Below, piece after piece: positions 7,234 through 14,165 of a DNA stretch of 35,092 nt; the first letter of the stretch is position 1; each line of letters begins with the position of its first letter. Under the pieces are notes generated by a model. The model searched no databases. It was not told where the DNA came from and saw only the letters and a list, made by a program, of their open reading frames with translations. The stretch is taken from the NCBI RefSeq assembly GCF_014653945.1, contig NZ_BNAU01000015.1:1-35092 (forward strand), read 5' to 3'. The position numbers and the translations under genes are program-made. The DNA is from Amycolatopsis deserti. Its GTDB lineage: Bacteria > Actinomycetota > Actinomycetes > Mycobacteriales > Pseudonocardiaceae.

Positions 7234-7830
7234 ATGAGCACGGTGATCAGCACCCCCACCATCTCGGTCGACGGCTACATGGCCGGCCCGCGCCAGAGCC
7301 GCGAGCACGGGCTCGGCGACGGGGGCGAGCGGTTGCACCGGTGGATGTTCGAAGCCGCGGAGGAGAACCGCGCCGAGCGCGAAGCGATCCTCGGCCACGG
7401 CGCCTACATCATGGGGCGCAACATGTTCGGCCCCATCCGCGGCGAGTGGGACGACCCCGACTGGCGCGGCTGGTGGGGCGACGAGCCGCCGTACCACGCG
7501 CCGGTCTTCGTGCTGACCCACTACCCGCGCGAGCCGATCGAGATGGCGGGCGGCACGACCTTCCACTTCGTCACCGACGGCATCGAATCGGCGCTCGAAC
7601 AGGCCCGCGCCGCGGCCGGCGAGCGCACGGTGGCGGTCATGGGCGGCGCGTCGACGATCGACCAGTACCTCCAGGCCGGCCTGATCGACGAGCTGAGGCT
7701 GACCATCGCGCCGACGGTGCTGGGCGACGGCGCGCGGCTCTTCGCGGGCGTGACGACCTTGGACCTGGAGCCGGTGTCGTCCCGCACCACGTCACTGGCC
7801 ACCCACCTGACCTACCGCGTCCGGAGCTAG
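7234..7830 (+). CDS. Dihydrofolate reductase family protein (RibD C-terminal-like)
   Basis: A 198-residue protein of the DHFR/RibD-C superfamily found widely in actinobacteria. The N-terminus STVISTPTISVDGYMAG is the characteristic first strand, YIMGRNMFGPIRGEW is the family's conserved central segment, and GGASTIDQYLQAGLIDELRLTIAPTVLGDGARLF is the C-terminal signature. Members reduce unknown substrates with NADPH and are not the folate-cycle enzyme. The ATG follows CAGGAG. Control by the divergent HxlR regulator is likely from the paired sites between them. The stop overlaps the convergent PIG-L gene by 4 bp. Confidence 0.88.
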   Translation: MSTVISTPTISVDGYMAGPRQSREHGLGDGGERLHRWMFEAAEENRAEREAILGHGAYIMGRNMFGPIRGEWDDPDWRGWWGDEPPYHAPVFVLTHYPREPIEMAGGTTFHFVTDGIESALEQARAAAGERTVAVMGGASTIDQYLQAGLIDELRLTIAPTVLGDGARLFAGVTTLDLEPVSSRTTSLATHLTYRVRS

Positions 7831-8546
7831 ATCGGGAACAGCTCGAACGTGCAGGCCAGCGGCACCCCGAACGACTCGCCGGCCAGGGTGGCGAACTGGC
7901 GCAGGAACGGCTCCGGCTCGGCCATTTCGCCGCCCAGTGCGGCCAGGTACGCCTTGTGCTCCCGCAGCGACGCGACCGCCGCGTCGAAGGTGTCCGTGAT
8001 GTCCACGGCGTGGGTCTGCACCGGCGAGCCGCACACGGCCACCCACCGCACGCCGCTCCACGGCTCCAGCCCGAGGTCGCGGAACAGCCACCGGTTCGCG
8101 GCGTCCCGGACCGCGTCCAGCGTCGCCACGCCGACGTTGCGGTGGTCGGCCATGTTGTACCCGCCGCCGGGGAAGGACTCGCGGTGGTTGAGCGTCACCA
8201 CCAGCTCCGGGCGGTGCCGCCGGATCGCCGCCGCGATGTCCCGCCGCAACGGGACCCCGTTCTCGATCAGGCCGTCCGGGTGGTCCAGGAACTCCACCTC
8301 CTCGACCCCGACGACCCGGGCCGCGGCCAGCTGCTCCCGCGTCCGCAGCGGGCCGGCCTCCTCGGGCGGCAGGCTGTCGATCCCGGCCTCGCCCCGCGAG
8401 GCGAGCACGTAGACCACCGACTTCCCCTGGCCCGTCCAGCGGGCGATCGCCCCGGCCGCGCCGTACTCCAGATCGTCCGGGTGCGCGACCACCGCGAGCG
8501 CCCGGTTCCAGTCCTCCGGCATCGCGGCCGGTCTCGTGTCGGTCAT
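7827..8546 (-). CDS. PIG-L family deacetylase (LmbE-like)
   Basis: A 239-residue zinc-dependent N-acetylglucosaminyl deacetylase relative. The metal- and catalysis-associated AHPDDLEYG is at residues 21-29, and the later family histidine is in GGYNMADHRNVG. Members remove acetyl groups from sugar amines; relatives include MshB and Mca of the mycothiol pathway, but this protein is shorter and lacks their extra segments, so I do not assign it there. A GGAGGGG ribosome binding site precedes the ATG. It is divergent from the BioF-like gene with a 45-bp gap and ends 4 bp into the DHFR-like gene. Confidence 0.85.
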   Translation of the reverse strand: MTDTRPAAMPEDWNRALAVVAHPDDLEYGAAGAIARWTGQGKSVVYVLASRGEAGIDSLPPEEAGPLRTREQLAAARVVGVEEVEFLDHPDGLIENGVPLRRDIAAAIRRHRPELVVTLNHRESFPGGGYNMADHRNVGVATLDAVRDAANRWLFRDLGLEPWSGVRWVAVCGSPVQTHAVDITDTFDAAVASLREHKAYLAALGGEMAEPEPFLRQFATLAGESFGVPLACTFELFPI

Positions 8547-8591
8547 GGCCCCTCCACTGCCCAGCGCGGGCTCGGTGCGACACTGCGTGAC

Positions 8592-9767
8592 GTGAACCTA
8601 CCGGCTTCCTCCTCTCCAGAGCAGGTTTTCGACTGGCTCGACACCGCGGCCGAGAAGCGCGCGGCGGCCGGGCTGACCCGCCGGCTGCGGCCGCGGGGAG
8701 CCTCCTCGACGGAGCTGGACCTCGCCGGCAACGACTACCTCGGCCTGGCCCGCGACAAGCGCGTCGCCGGCGCCGCCGCGGCCGCCGCCCTCCGCTGGGG
8801 CGCCGGGGCGACCGGTTCCCGCCTGGGCACCGGTTCCACCGAGCTGCACACCGAGCTGGAGTACGAACTGGCCCGCTTCTGCGGCGCGCAGGCCGCGCTG
8901 GTGTTCTCCTCGGGCTTCACGGCCAACCTCGGCGCCGTCACGGCCCTGTCCGGGGCCGAGTCCGCGATCGTCAGCGACAAGCACATCCACACGTCGCTGA
9001 TCGAGGGCTGCCGCCTGTCCCGCACCGACATCGCGGCGATCAACCACTGCGATCCGGCGGCGATCAAGCACGCGCTCGCGACCCGCCGCAAGCCGCGGGC
9101 GCTGGTGGTCACCGACTCGGTGTTCTCCGTGGACGGCGACCTCGCCCCGCTGGGTGAGCTGGCCCAGGTCTGCCGCGAGCACGGCGCGGCGCTGCTGGTC
9201 GACGACGCGCACGGGTTCGGCGTGCTCGGCGACGGCGGCCGGGGCGCGGTGCACGCGGCCGGGCTGGCCGGTGAGCCGGACGTGGTCACCACGATCTCGC
9301 TGTCCGCGGCGCTCGGCGCGCAGGGCGGCGCCGTCCTCGGGCCGCGCCGGGTGATCCGGCACCTCGTCGACACGGCGCGCAGCTTCATCTTCGACACCGG
9401 TCTCGCGCCGGCCAGCGCGGCCGCGGCGCTGGCCGCGCTCGGAGTGCTCAAGTCCGAGCCCGGCCTGCCGGAGAAGGTCCTCACCAACGCGGTGACGCTG
9501 TCGAGCCAGCTGCGCGCCGCCGGGTTCCGGGTGAGCAACCCGGAGGCGGCCGTGATCTCGCTTCAGGCACCCTCGGCCGAGTCCGCCGCGGAATGGGCGG
9601 GCCGCTGCGCCGAGCAGGGGGTGCGGGTCGGCTGCTTCCGGCCGCCGTCGGTCCCGGACGGCATCTCGCGGCTGCGCCTGACCGTCCGGGCCGACCTCAC
9701 GGAGTCCGATGTGGACACCGCGGTGAAGGTGATCAGCGAGTCGGCGCCAGCCGGCGCCGCATCGTGA
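8592..9767 (+). CDS. 8-amino-7-oxononanoate synthase-like protein lacking the PLP lysine
   Basis: A 391-residue fold-type I PLP enzyme of the BioF family, whose members condense pimeloyl thioester and alanine in biotin synthesis. Conserved parts are the N-terminal GNDYLGLA, the ATGSRLGTGSTELHTELE segment, HTSLIEG, VTDSVFSVDGD and VDDAHGFGVLGDGGRG, with the cofactor-contacting Asp and His present. The expected T-L-S-K-x-L-G motif reads SLSAALGAQGG: codon 9306-9308 is GCG, so residue 239 is Ala where the Schiff-base lysine belongs. As written it should not form the internal aldimine. The GTG is preceded by GACACT at 7 bases, suggesting a leaderless start. No other biotin gene is in the window. 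Confidence 0.85.
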   Translation: MNLPASSSPEQVFDWLDTAAEKRAAAGLTRRLRPRGASSTELDLAGNDYLGLARDKRVAGAAAAAALRWGAGATGSRLGTGSTELHTELEYELARFCGAQAALVFSSGFTANLGAVTALSGAESAIVSDKHIHTSLIEGCRLSRTDIAAINHCDPAAIKHALATRRKPRALVVTDSVFSVDGDLAPLGELAQVCREHGAALLVDDAHGFGVLGDGGRGAVHAAGLAGEPDVVTTISLSAALGAQGGAVLGPRRVIRHLVDTARSFIFDTGLAPASAAAALAALGVLKSEPGLPEKVLTNAVTLSSQLRAAGFRVSNPEAAVISLQAPSAESAAEWAGRCAEQGVRVGCFRPPSVPDGISRLRLTVRADLTESDVDTAVKVISESAPAGAAS

Positions 9768-10179
9768 TGTGCGGGATGCCGTCCTCGTCGAACTCGTCGC
9801 CCTCGGCGACGTAGCCGAACTTCTCGTAGAAGCCGCGGGCGTAGGTCTGCGCGTCGAGCACGCTGTCCGCGTCGCCGACCGAGATCAGCGCCGCGGTCAT
9901 CAGGCGCGCGGCGAGGCCCCGGCCGCGGGCGTGCTTCGCGGTGACCACCCGGCCGATGCGCTGGACGCCGTCCCCCTCGTCGAGGACCCGGAGGTAGGAC
10001 TCGATGCCGTCCGGCCCGTCGATCCAGAAGTGGCGGGTCGTCGGGTGCAGGTCCCGCCCGTCCAGCTCGGGGTACGGGCAGTTCTGCTCCACGACGAACA
10101 CCTCCACCCGGAGCCGGAGGATGTCGTACAGCTGCTGCGTGGTCAGGTCCGGTCCGCGGACGCCTCTGTCGGGGTTCAC
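9733..10179 (-). CDS. ElaA-family GNAT N-acetyltransferase
   Basis: A 148-residue GNAT protein of the ElaA type. The start TQQLYDILRLRVEVFVVEQNCPYPELDGRD is the ElaA signature, RIGRVVTAKHARGRGLAARLM is the acetyl-CoA loop (RGRGLA), and AQTYARGFYEKFGYVAEGDEFDEDGIPHI is the conserved C-terminus. Substrates of this group are not established. It starts with GTG after CAGGAG, 10 bp downstream of the protease stop on the same strand, so the two are probably co-transcribed. Its 3' end overlaps the BioF-like gene by 35 bp in antisense. Confidence 0.9.
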   Translation of the reverse strand: MNPDRGVRGPDLTTQQLYDILRLRVEVFVVEQNCPYPELDGRDLHPTTRHFWIDGPDGIESYLRVLDEGDGVQRIGRVVTAKHARGRGLAARLMTAALISVGDADSVLDAQTYARGFYEKFGYVAEGDEFDEDGIPHITMRRRLAPTR

Positions 10180-10189
10180 GGACTCCTGA

Positions 10190-10999
10190 CTACCAGAACA
10201 CGAGCCGCGACGACTCGGCTTCGCTGCGAATCTCGTTCACGTAGGTGATCACGCGGGTGTAGACGCCGGGCTTGCCGGGTTGCGCGCAGCCGTCGCCCCA
10301 CGACACCAGCCCGATGAGCGTGCCACCCACGACCAGCGGCCCGCCCGAGTCGCCCTGGCAGGCGTCGACCTGGCCCTCGGGGTAGCCGGCGCAGACCATC
10401 GACCGGGAGTCGTAGTTGGAGTAGCTGGCCCGGCAGCCGGAGTCGCTGATGACCGGTACCTCGGCCTTGCGCAGGACGTCCGAGCGCGCCCCGCCCTCCG
10501 AGGTGCGGCCCCAGCCCAGCACCGTCGCCCGGGTGCCCTCGGCGTAGAGCGAGTCGTCGCCGGGCAGGTTCACCGGCTGGTACGGCAGGCTCTGGGCGAG
10601 CTTGAGCACCGCGACGTCGTCACCCTTGCCCGGGTCGGAGAACGAGTCCGGCACCCACACCTCGCGCACGGACACGGTCTTGCCCTCGTTGGTGCGCTTG
10701 TCCGTGCGGCCCGCCACGACCCGCAGGTCGGCCCGCTTCACAGCGCTGGCGCAGTGCGCCGCGGTGGCCACCGCGGTCGAGCTGACGATGACCCCGCCGC
10801 AGAACTGGTTGCCGTTCTTGTCGGTCAGGTACACCGCGTACGGGTAGCTGCTGGTGGACGCCTCGGTGCCGCCGACGATGTTCGGGCGGGCGCCGCTGCT
10901 CGGCACGGCCGCGGCCACCACCGGCAGGAACGCGGCGGCGGCGACGACCGCCGTCAGCGCCAGGCGGAACTTGCGGTCGCGTCGACGGTGCTTCGCCAT
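10190..10999 (-). CDS. Secreted trypsin-like serine protease (S1)
   Basis: A 269-residue chymotrypsin-fold protease. A basic N-terminus and hydrophobic stretch (LALTAVVAAAAFLPVVAAA) form a signal peptide, followed by a short propeptide and the activation site IVGG at residue 41. The triad is His82 (TAAHC), Asp128 (DDVAVLKL) and Ser208 (GDSGGP). Asp202, six residues before the serine, is the trypsin-type S1 pocket residue and predicts cleavage after Lys/Arg. Six cysteines fit three disulfides. It resembles Streptomyces trypsin-like exoenzymes. It precedes the ElaA gene by 10 bp and is divergent from the M15 lipoprotein gene. Confidence 0.93.
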   Translation of the reverse strand: MAKHRRRDRKFRLALTAVVAAAAFLPVVAAAVPSSGARPNIVGGTEASTSSYPYAVYLTDKNGNQFCGGVIVSSTAVATAAHCASAVKRADLRVVAGRTDKRTNEGKTVSVREVWVPDSFSDPGKGDDVAVLKLAQSLPYQPVNLPGDDSLYAEGTRATVLGWGRTSEGGARSDVLRKAEVPVISDSGCRASYSNYDSRSMVCAGYPEGQVDACQGDSGGPLVVGGTLIGLVSWGDGCAQPGKPGVYTRVITYVNEIRSEAESSRLVFW

Positions 11000-11035
11000 G
11001 CGCGCGCTCCCTTCGGAAAAGCTGGATCATCCCCC

Positions 11036-11064
11036 GGTGTCACACCCGATGGTCGAAAATCGAC
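11036..11064. promoter_or_regulatory. Two dyads in the protease / M15 divergent region
   Basis: GGTGTCACACC (11036-11046) and GTCGAAAATCGAC (11052-11064) are both perfect inverted repeats, only 5 bp apart, within the 161-bp gap between two divergent exported peptidase genes. The second is AT-centred and stands out in GC-rich DNA. They are candidate operators for joint control. A -10-like TACAGT for the M15 gene is at 11089-11094. Confidence 0.4.
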
Positions 11065-11160
11065 TTCGGGGCGTGAGATTGCCGCACATACAGTAATCGA
11101 CAAGGGCCCGGAACCGGTGTCACTGAATCGGGTGGTCTCCCGTTCTGCGAAGCTGGAGAC

Positions 11161-11997
11161 GTGCGAGGAATCGTGGCGCTGCTGCTGGCGCTCGGGCTCG
11201 TGGCGTGCGGCGCCCCACCCGAGCCGCCGCCCCCGCCCGTGCCCTCGCCCACGGTTCCGGCGACCACGACCACCGCGCCGTCGACCACGACGACCACCGC
11301 GCCGGCCTGGACCGTCGGCGCCACCCCATTGCCCCGACGCCCGGACGGCTTCGGGCAGATCCAGCCGACCCCGGCCGTGCTGCGCGACCGCCGCCTGCCG
11401 ACGAAGGACCTGCTGCCGCCGCCCGCGGACGGCCACTACGCCTCGACGGTCAGCGCGGTCCCGGCGGACGTTCTGGCGCGCAGCACCTGGCAGCCCGCGT
11501 GCCCGGTGGCCGCGTCCGGGCTGCGCTACCTGACGATGTCGTTCTGGGGCTTCGACGGGAAGCCGCACACCGGCGAGATGCTCGTCGGCGCCTCGGTCGC
11601 GCAGGACGTGACGCGCGTGTTCGGGCAGCTGTTCGCGGCGCGGTTCCCGATCGAGGAGATGCGGGTCACCTCGCCGGCCGAACTCGACGCGCCGCCGACC
11701 GGGGACGGCAACAACACCAGCGCGTTCGTCTGCCGCCCGGTGCGCGGGCAGACGAACTGGTCGGCGCACGCGTACGGCCTGGCGATCGACCTGAACCCGT
11801 TCTGCAACCCCTACACCAAGGACGACCTGGTGCTGCCGGAACTGTCCTCGGCGTACCTGGACCGGTCGTGGGTGCGGCCGGGCATGGTGGAGGCGGGTGA
11901 CGCGACCGTGCGGGCGTTCGCCGCGGCCGGCTGGAGCTGGGGCGGGGCCTGGCGGGAGCCGGTCGACCGGATGCATTTCACCGCGACCGGCGGGTAG
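11161..11997 (+). CDS. M15-family D-Ala-D-Ala carboxypeptidase-like lipoprotein
   Basis: A 278-residue predicted lipoprotein. The lipobox LVAC places the lipidated cysteine at residue 16. A Pro/Thr-rich linker (about 18-50) follows, suited to crossing the cell-wall space. The catalytic domain has SAHAYGLAID at 201-210, giving the zinc ligands His203 and Asp210, and DRMHF with His272, matching the M15C/VanY-type SxHxxGxAxD and H signatures. It probably trims peptidoglycan stem peptides outside the membrane. The GTG start follows GGAG closely. Mycothione reductase starts 65 bp downstream on the same strand, a link I read as chance. Confidence 0.88.
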   Translation: MRGIVALLLALGLVACGAPPEPPPPPVPSPTVPATTTTAPSTTTTTAPAWTVGATPLPRRPDGFGQIQPTPAVLRDRRLPTKDLLPPPADGHYASTVSAVPADVLARSTWQPACPVAASGLRYLTMSFWGFDGKPHTGEMLVGASVAQDVTRVFGQLFAARFPIEEMRVTSPAELDAPPTGDGNNTSAFVCRPVRGQTNWSAHAYGLAIDLNPFCNPYTKDDLVLPELSSAYLDRSWVRPGMVEAGDATVRAFAAAGWSWGGAWREPVDRMHFTATGG

Positions 11998-12023
11998 TGA
12001 CGGGAACAGATTCCGGGTCCGGG

Positions 12024-12036
12024 CCGGTTGTACCGG
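12024..12036. promoter_or_regulatory. Inverted repeat upstream of mycothione reductase
   Basis: CCGGTTGTACCGG is a perfect dyad (5-bp arms, 3-base centre) in the 65-bp gap before mtr. It ends 26 bp before the GTG start and could bind a redox regulator or form a weak hairpin. Support is positional only. Confidence 0.3.
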
Positions 12037-12062
12037 ATCGGACTGCTTGGGAGGTAACGCAC

Positions 12063-13454
12063 GTGCCCCACTACGACCTGGTGATCGTCGGAACCGGCTC
12101 GGGGAACTCGATCCTCGACCCCCGGTTCGCGGGCTGGAAGACGGCGATCGTGGAGAAGGGCGTGTTCGGCGGCACGTGCCTGAACGTCGGGTGCATCCCG
12201 ACCAAGATGTTCGTGCACGCCGCGGACGTGGCCGCGACGCCGTCGGTGTCCAGCCGGTTCGGCGTGGACGAGACGCTGGACAAGGTGCGCTGGACCGACG
12301 TGCGCGACCGGATCTTCGGCCGCATCGACCCGATCGCCGAGGGCGGGCGCGAGTACCGCAAGAGCCACGAGGACAACGCCGGTGTCACCGTGTACGAGGG
12401 CCAGGGGCGGTTCACCGGGCACAAGGAGCTGACGGTGTCGTTCGCGGACGGGCGGCCGGACGAGGTCGTCACCGCGGACAAGTTCGTGCTCGCCGCCGGC
12501 GGGCGACCGGTGGTGCCGGACCTGCCGGGCCTGGCGGACGTGCGCTACCACACCTCGGACACCGTGATGCGGCTCGACGTGCTGCCCTCGCGGATGGTCA
12601 TCGTCGGAAGCGGGTTCATCGCGGCGGAGTTCGCGCACGTGTTCCGCTCGTTCGGGGTCGAGGTCACGCTGGTGGCCCGCTCCGGCGCGTTGTTGCGCAG
12701 CGAGGACTTCGACCTCAGCAAGCGGTTCACGGAGCTGGCCGAGCAGCGGTTCGACGTGCGGCTCAACCGCAAGACCGTGCGGGTGCGGCCGTCCGGGACC
12801 GGGGTCGCGCTGGAGCTGGAGGGACCGGAGGGCGCCGAGACCGTCGAGGCGGACGAGCTGCTGATCGCGGTCGGGCGCCGGCCGAACACCGACCTGCTGG
12901 ACGTGGCCGCGACGGGCGTGACGACGACCGAGAGCGGGCACGTGGTGGTCGACGACCACCAGGAGACGGTGGTCGAGGGGATCTACGCGCTGGGCGACAT
13001 CTCCTCGCCGTACGAGCTGAAGCACGTCGCCAACCACGAGGCGCGGGTCGTGCAGCACAACCTGCTGAACCCGGACGCGCCGATGACGGCCGACCACCGG
13101 TTCGTGCCGCATGCGGTGTTCACCTCGCCGCAGATCGCCTCGGTGGGTCTGACCGAGCAGGAGGCGCGGGCGCGCGGCGTGGAGTACGTGACGTCCACAC
13201 AGGACTACGCCGGCATCGCCTACGGCTGGGCGATGGAGGACACCAGCGGGTTCGCGAAGCTGCTGGCCGACCCGTCGACCGGGCAGCTGCTCGGCGCGCA
13301 CATCATCGGCCCGCAGGCCTCGACGGTGATCCAGCCGCTGATCCAGGCGATGAGTTTCGGCCTCGACGCGAAGTCCATGGCGCGCGGCCAGTACTGGATC
13401 CACCCGGCGATGCCCGAGCTGATCGAGAACGCGCTGCTGAACCTGCCGCTGTGA
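12063..13454 (+). CDS. Mycothione reductase
   Basis: A 463-residue pyridine nucleotide-disulfide oxidoreductase that reduces mycothiol disulfide with NADPH, the actinobacterial counterpart of glutathione reductase. FAD is bound by GTGSGN at 10-15. The redox pair is Cys39/Cys44 in GGTCLNVGCIPTKM. The second dinucleotide motif is VGSGFIAAEFA, and the catalytic base is His447 in HPAMPE near the C-terminus. Length and the opening PHYDLVIVGTGSGNS match known mycothione reductases rather than lipoamide dehydrogenases. GTG 12063 is chosen because GGGAGGT ends 8 bases upstream; the frame opens earlier without a site. It is convergent with the SnoaL-like gene, 4 bp apart. Confidence 0.93.
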   Translation: MPHYDLVIVGTGSGNSILDPRFAGWKTAIVEKGVFGGTCLNVGCIPTKMFVHAADVAATPSVSSRFGVDETLDKVRWTDVRDRIFGRIDPIAEGGREYRKSHEDNAGVTVYEGQGRFTGHKELTVSFADGRPDEVVTADKFVLAAGGRPVVPDLPGLADVRYHTSDTVMRLDVLPSRMVIVGSGFIAAEFAHVFRSFGVEVTLVARSGALLRSEDFDLSKRFTELAEQRFDVRLNRKTVRVRPSGTGVALELEGPEGAETVEADELLIAVGRRPNTDLLDVAATGVTTTESGHVVVDDHQETVVEGIYALGDISSPYELKHVANHEARVVQHNLLNPDAPMTADHRFVPHAVFTSPQIASVGLTEQEARARGVEYVTSTQDYAGIAYGWAMEDTSGFAKLLADPSTGQLLGAHIIGPQASTVIQPLIQAMSFGLDAKSMARGQYWIHPAMPELIENALLNLPL

Positions 13455-13458
13455 GCGC

Positions 13459-13884
13459 TCAGCGAGCCGAGCAGGCGTCGGCGATCGTGGCGGTGTCCCA
13501 GTAGAACGGGCGGACCTCGGTGATCCGGCCGTGCCCGACCGCGATGGTCTGCAGGATCGGAAAACGCAGTTCGCGGCCGGTCGCGCGGGCGCGAGCGCGC
13601 ACGTGGGTGAGCACGACGAGCGGGCTGGTGGTGCGGAGGAACTCCTGGTCCACCATCTCGAAGGTCTCCCACGCGCCGCTCATCGCGAGGAAGAACCGCT
13701 CCAGCCCCTGGTGTCCGCGCCACACCCCGCCGTAGGGCAACGCTTCGGCTTGGTGGAGGACCACGTCCGGGGCGAAGAACGGGGCGAGCGGGCCGAACGA
13801 GGCGCGACCAGGGCCACCGGCGGCGAGGTAGGCGGCCTCCGCCGCGTACATGCTCCGGAGCACGGAAAGTTCAGCGGTTTCCAT
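13459..13884 (-). CDS. SnoaL-like / NTF2-fold protein
   Basis: A 141-residue NTF2-like protein in the SnoaL/limonene-epoxide-hydrolase fold: an N-terminal helix (METAELSVLRSMYAAEAAYLAAGG), then PLAPFFAPDVVLHQAEALPYGGVWRGHQGLERFF and strands ending in ITEVRPFYWDTATIADAC. Such small alpha+beta barrels bind hydrophobic ligands and may be isomerases, cyclases or sensors. The function is unknown here. ATG 13884 gives the standard family start; a GTG at 13893 is possible. No ribosome binding site is clear for either. Confidence 0.75.
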   Translation of the reverse strand: METAELSVLRSMYAAEAAYLAAGGPGRASFGPLAPFFAPDVVLHQAEALPYGGVWRGHQGLERFFLAMSGAWETFEMVDQEFLRTTSPLVVLTHVRARARATGRELRFPILQTIAVGHGRITEVRPFYWDTATIADACSAR

Positions 13885-13927
13885 GAGCACCACTGTGGAT
13901 CACGTCGCGGCCGGAGCCTGGCGGGAA

Positions 13928-14165
13928 TCAGACGTAACGCGGCCGTCCCGCTCGCCGCCACGGTGCGCCGCCGGGCGCGTCCCGGTGCGCGGGCGACGGA
14001 TGCGGCGGCGCGGTTCCCTGCACACCACGACGTGGCGCCCGGCGGAGGCGGCGGTCCTACGAGGCGGCCACGGCGCCAGAGCTGCGCGACGAGCTCGACG
14101 CGATCGTTCCGCCGCCACCCTTCCCCGCGCCGGACGGGCGGTCAGACGTAGCGCGGCCGTCCCGC
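13928..14165. repeat. Near-identical 24-bp direct repeat flanking a gene remnant
   Basis: TCAGACGTAACGCGG (13928-13942, continuing to 13951) and TCAGACGTAGCGCGG (14142-14156, continuing to 14165) are 24-bp copies differing at one base, 214 bp apart. The second is the 3' end of the MFS gene including its stop codon; the first is an orphan copy. This suggests a short duplication or slippage event that left a copy of the transporter's tail on the far side of the DUF1707 fragment. Confidence 0.7.
13985..14140 (+). pseudogene. Decayed DUF1707-type N-terminal domain
   Basis: Pieces of a DUF1707-like domain appear in order but in three different plus-strand frames: RATDA near 13990, LHTTTWRPAEA from 14018, and RRSYEAATAPELRDELDAIV from about 14052. 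The usual domain reads R-A-S-D-A...L...G-R-L...E...R...A...A-x-T-x-x-E-L...L-x-A-x-L-P. The ribosome could not read these pieces as one protein, and there is no start codon or ribosome binding site. Shared directionality with the domain is my judgement without an alignment. It lies between the 24-bp direct repeats. Confidence 0.45.

Noticed and set aside
7827..8546. PIG-L deacetylase as the mycothiol enzyme MshB or Mca
   Set aside because: The protein is shorter than those enzymes and lacks their extra conserved segments; a mycothione reductase 4 kb away is not enough to assign it.
11052..11064. GTCGAAAATCGAC as a LexA (SOS) box
   Set aside because: The actinobacterial SOS box is TCGAAC-N4-GTTCGA; arms and spacing differ, and neither neighbouring gene is a DNA-repair gene.
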